Source: Prevotellaceae bacterium (GTDB lineage Bacteria > Bacteroidota > Bacteroidia > Bacteroidales > UBA932). From it: a DNA stretch of 5,145 nt. Positions 5,020-5,145 of this stretch are shown here, one piece after another (position 1 is the stretch's first letter; each line of letters begins with the position of its first letter). The notes under the pieces were generated by a model. It saw nothing but the letters and a program-made list of their open reading frames with translations. It searched no databases and was not told the origin of the DNA. The translations under genes and the position numbers were made by a program. Location: positions 1 through 5,145 of the forward strand of contig JAIROF010000048.1 in assembly GCA_031257655.1 (NCBI GenBank). The letters run 5' to 3'.

Positions 5020-5058
5020 GCAATGAATCGTAACTACTCAGGTAGCATATTTCATTGC
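5020..5058. repeat. Two-tier inverted repeat GCAATGAA / TTCATTGC with inner CTAC / GTAG
   Basis: The outer arms GCAATGAA (5020-5027) and TTCATTGC (5051-5058) are perfect 8-bp complements. Inside, CTAC (5034-5037) pairs with GTAG (5042-5045) around TCAG. Unpaired strands of six and five bases separate the two stems, giving the shape of a stem, internal loop, stem and tetraloop. No T-run follows on either strand, so it is not a terminator. An RNA structural element or a palindromic operator upstream of GH105 is possible. Confidence 0.45.
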
Positions 5059-5083
5059 AAATCACAAAAGTAATAAAAATTCT

Positions 5084-5145
5084 CCTTGTGAAAACCTTGT
5101 GTTCTTTGTGTCTTCGTGGTATTTTTCCAACCACAAAGGAACAAA
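5084..5145. repeat. Degenerate CTTGTG repeats with a hairpin at the window edge, Bacteroidota-type intergenic repeat
   Basis: CCTTGTG (5084-5090), CCTTGTG (5095-5101), CTTTGTG (5104-5110) and CTTCGTGG (5112-5119) follow one another at spacings of about 8-11 bases. The inverse word CCACAAAGG comes at 5131-5139. Bases 5105-5120 pair with 5130-5145 at 13 of 16 positions plus one G-T wobble, around a 9-base loop. The stem may continue beyond the window. Repeats of the type 'CTTTGTG..CTTCGTGG / CCACAAAGG' are familiar from intergenic DNA of many Bacteroidota and some other genomes; their function is not established. Confidence 0.65.

Larger units (their letters stand above)
4834..5145. other. 312-bp leader region upstream of the GH105 gene, chain of stem-loops
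   Basis: No gene is seen here. The stretch carries four successive inverted repeats: 4890-4920, 4947-4998, 5020-5058 and 5105-5145. The word ACTCAG(G)TAGCA appears twice (4945-4955 and 5036-5047). The first ~50 bases before the start codon are A/T-rich and likely contain the promoter and initiation region of the GH105 gene. ACAATTTG on the minus strand, near 4868-4875, is a partial match to TAnnTTTG only, so no promoter is called. Confidence 0.5.

Overview
The window looks like a piece of a carbohydrate-degrading Bacteroidota genome, most likely Bacteroidales or a close relative (an inference). Three lines support this. The export signals end in the 'FAQ' style common in that phylum. Two of the three genes lack a Shine-Dalgarno sequence and sit behind A/T-rich leaders. 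The intergenic DNA is full of short degenerate repeats, including the CTTTGTG/CCACAAAGG type scattered through many Bacteroidota genomes. All three complete genes lie on the minus strand, so the functional order runs from right to left.

Region by region, in transcription order: (1) 4834-5145 is a non-coding leader with a chain of inverted repeats and a degenerate repeat hairpin that reaches the window edge. (2) 3601-4833 encodes a secreted GH105/GH88-type unsaturated uronyl (rhamnogalacturonyl) hydrolase. (3) 3230-3600 is non-coding and made largely of repeats: a 9-bp inverted repeat, an exact 19-bp tandem duplication, and a ~121-bp segment bounded by near-perfect inverted arms. (4) 1799-3229 encodes a Gfo/Idh/MocA-family NAD(P)-dependent oxidoreductase with a twin-arginine signal. 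(5) 271-1773, 25 bp downstream and with its own Shine-Dalgarno, encodes an exported two-domain protein: a DUF1080 (3-keto-disaccharide hydrolase) domain fused to a sugar-isomerase-like (AP_endonuc_2) TIM barrel. (6) 1-270 is A/T-rich and opens with a heptamer microsatellite that supplies the stop codon of gene 5. At the far left edge an open frame starting at 42 (minus) may be the beginning of a further gene.

The oxidoreductase and the DUF1080-TIM fusion almost certainly form a two-gene operon. Gfo/Idh/MocA dehydrogenases, DUF1080 proteins and AP_endonuc_2-fold lyases are the components of the oxidative route for cleaving glycosides: C3 oxidation to a 3-keto-glycoside, beta-elimination of the aglycone, hydration of the resulting keto-glycal, then reduction. 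Here the two downstream folds are on one polypeptide, and all three proteins carry export signals, so the route could run in the periplasm. The neighbouring GH105 enzyme removes 4,5-unsaturated uronic acids from lyase products of pectin-like or related polysaccharides. The window may therefore belong to a larger polysaccharide-utilisation region, but substrate and coupling cannot be read from the sequence. No RNA gene, transposase, CRISPR array or phage gene is visible.
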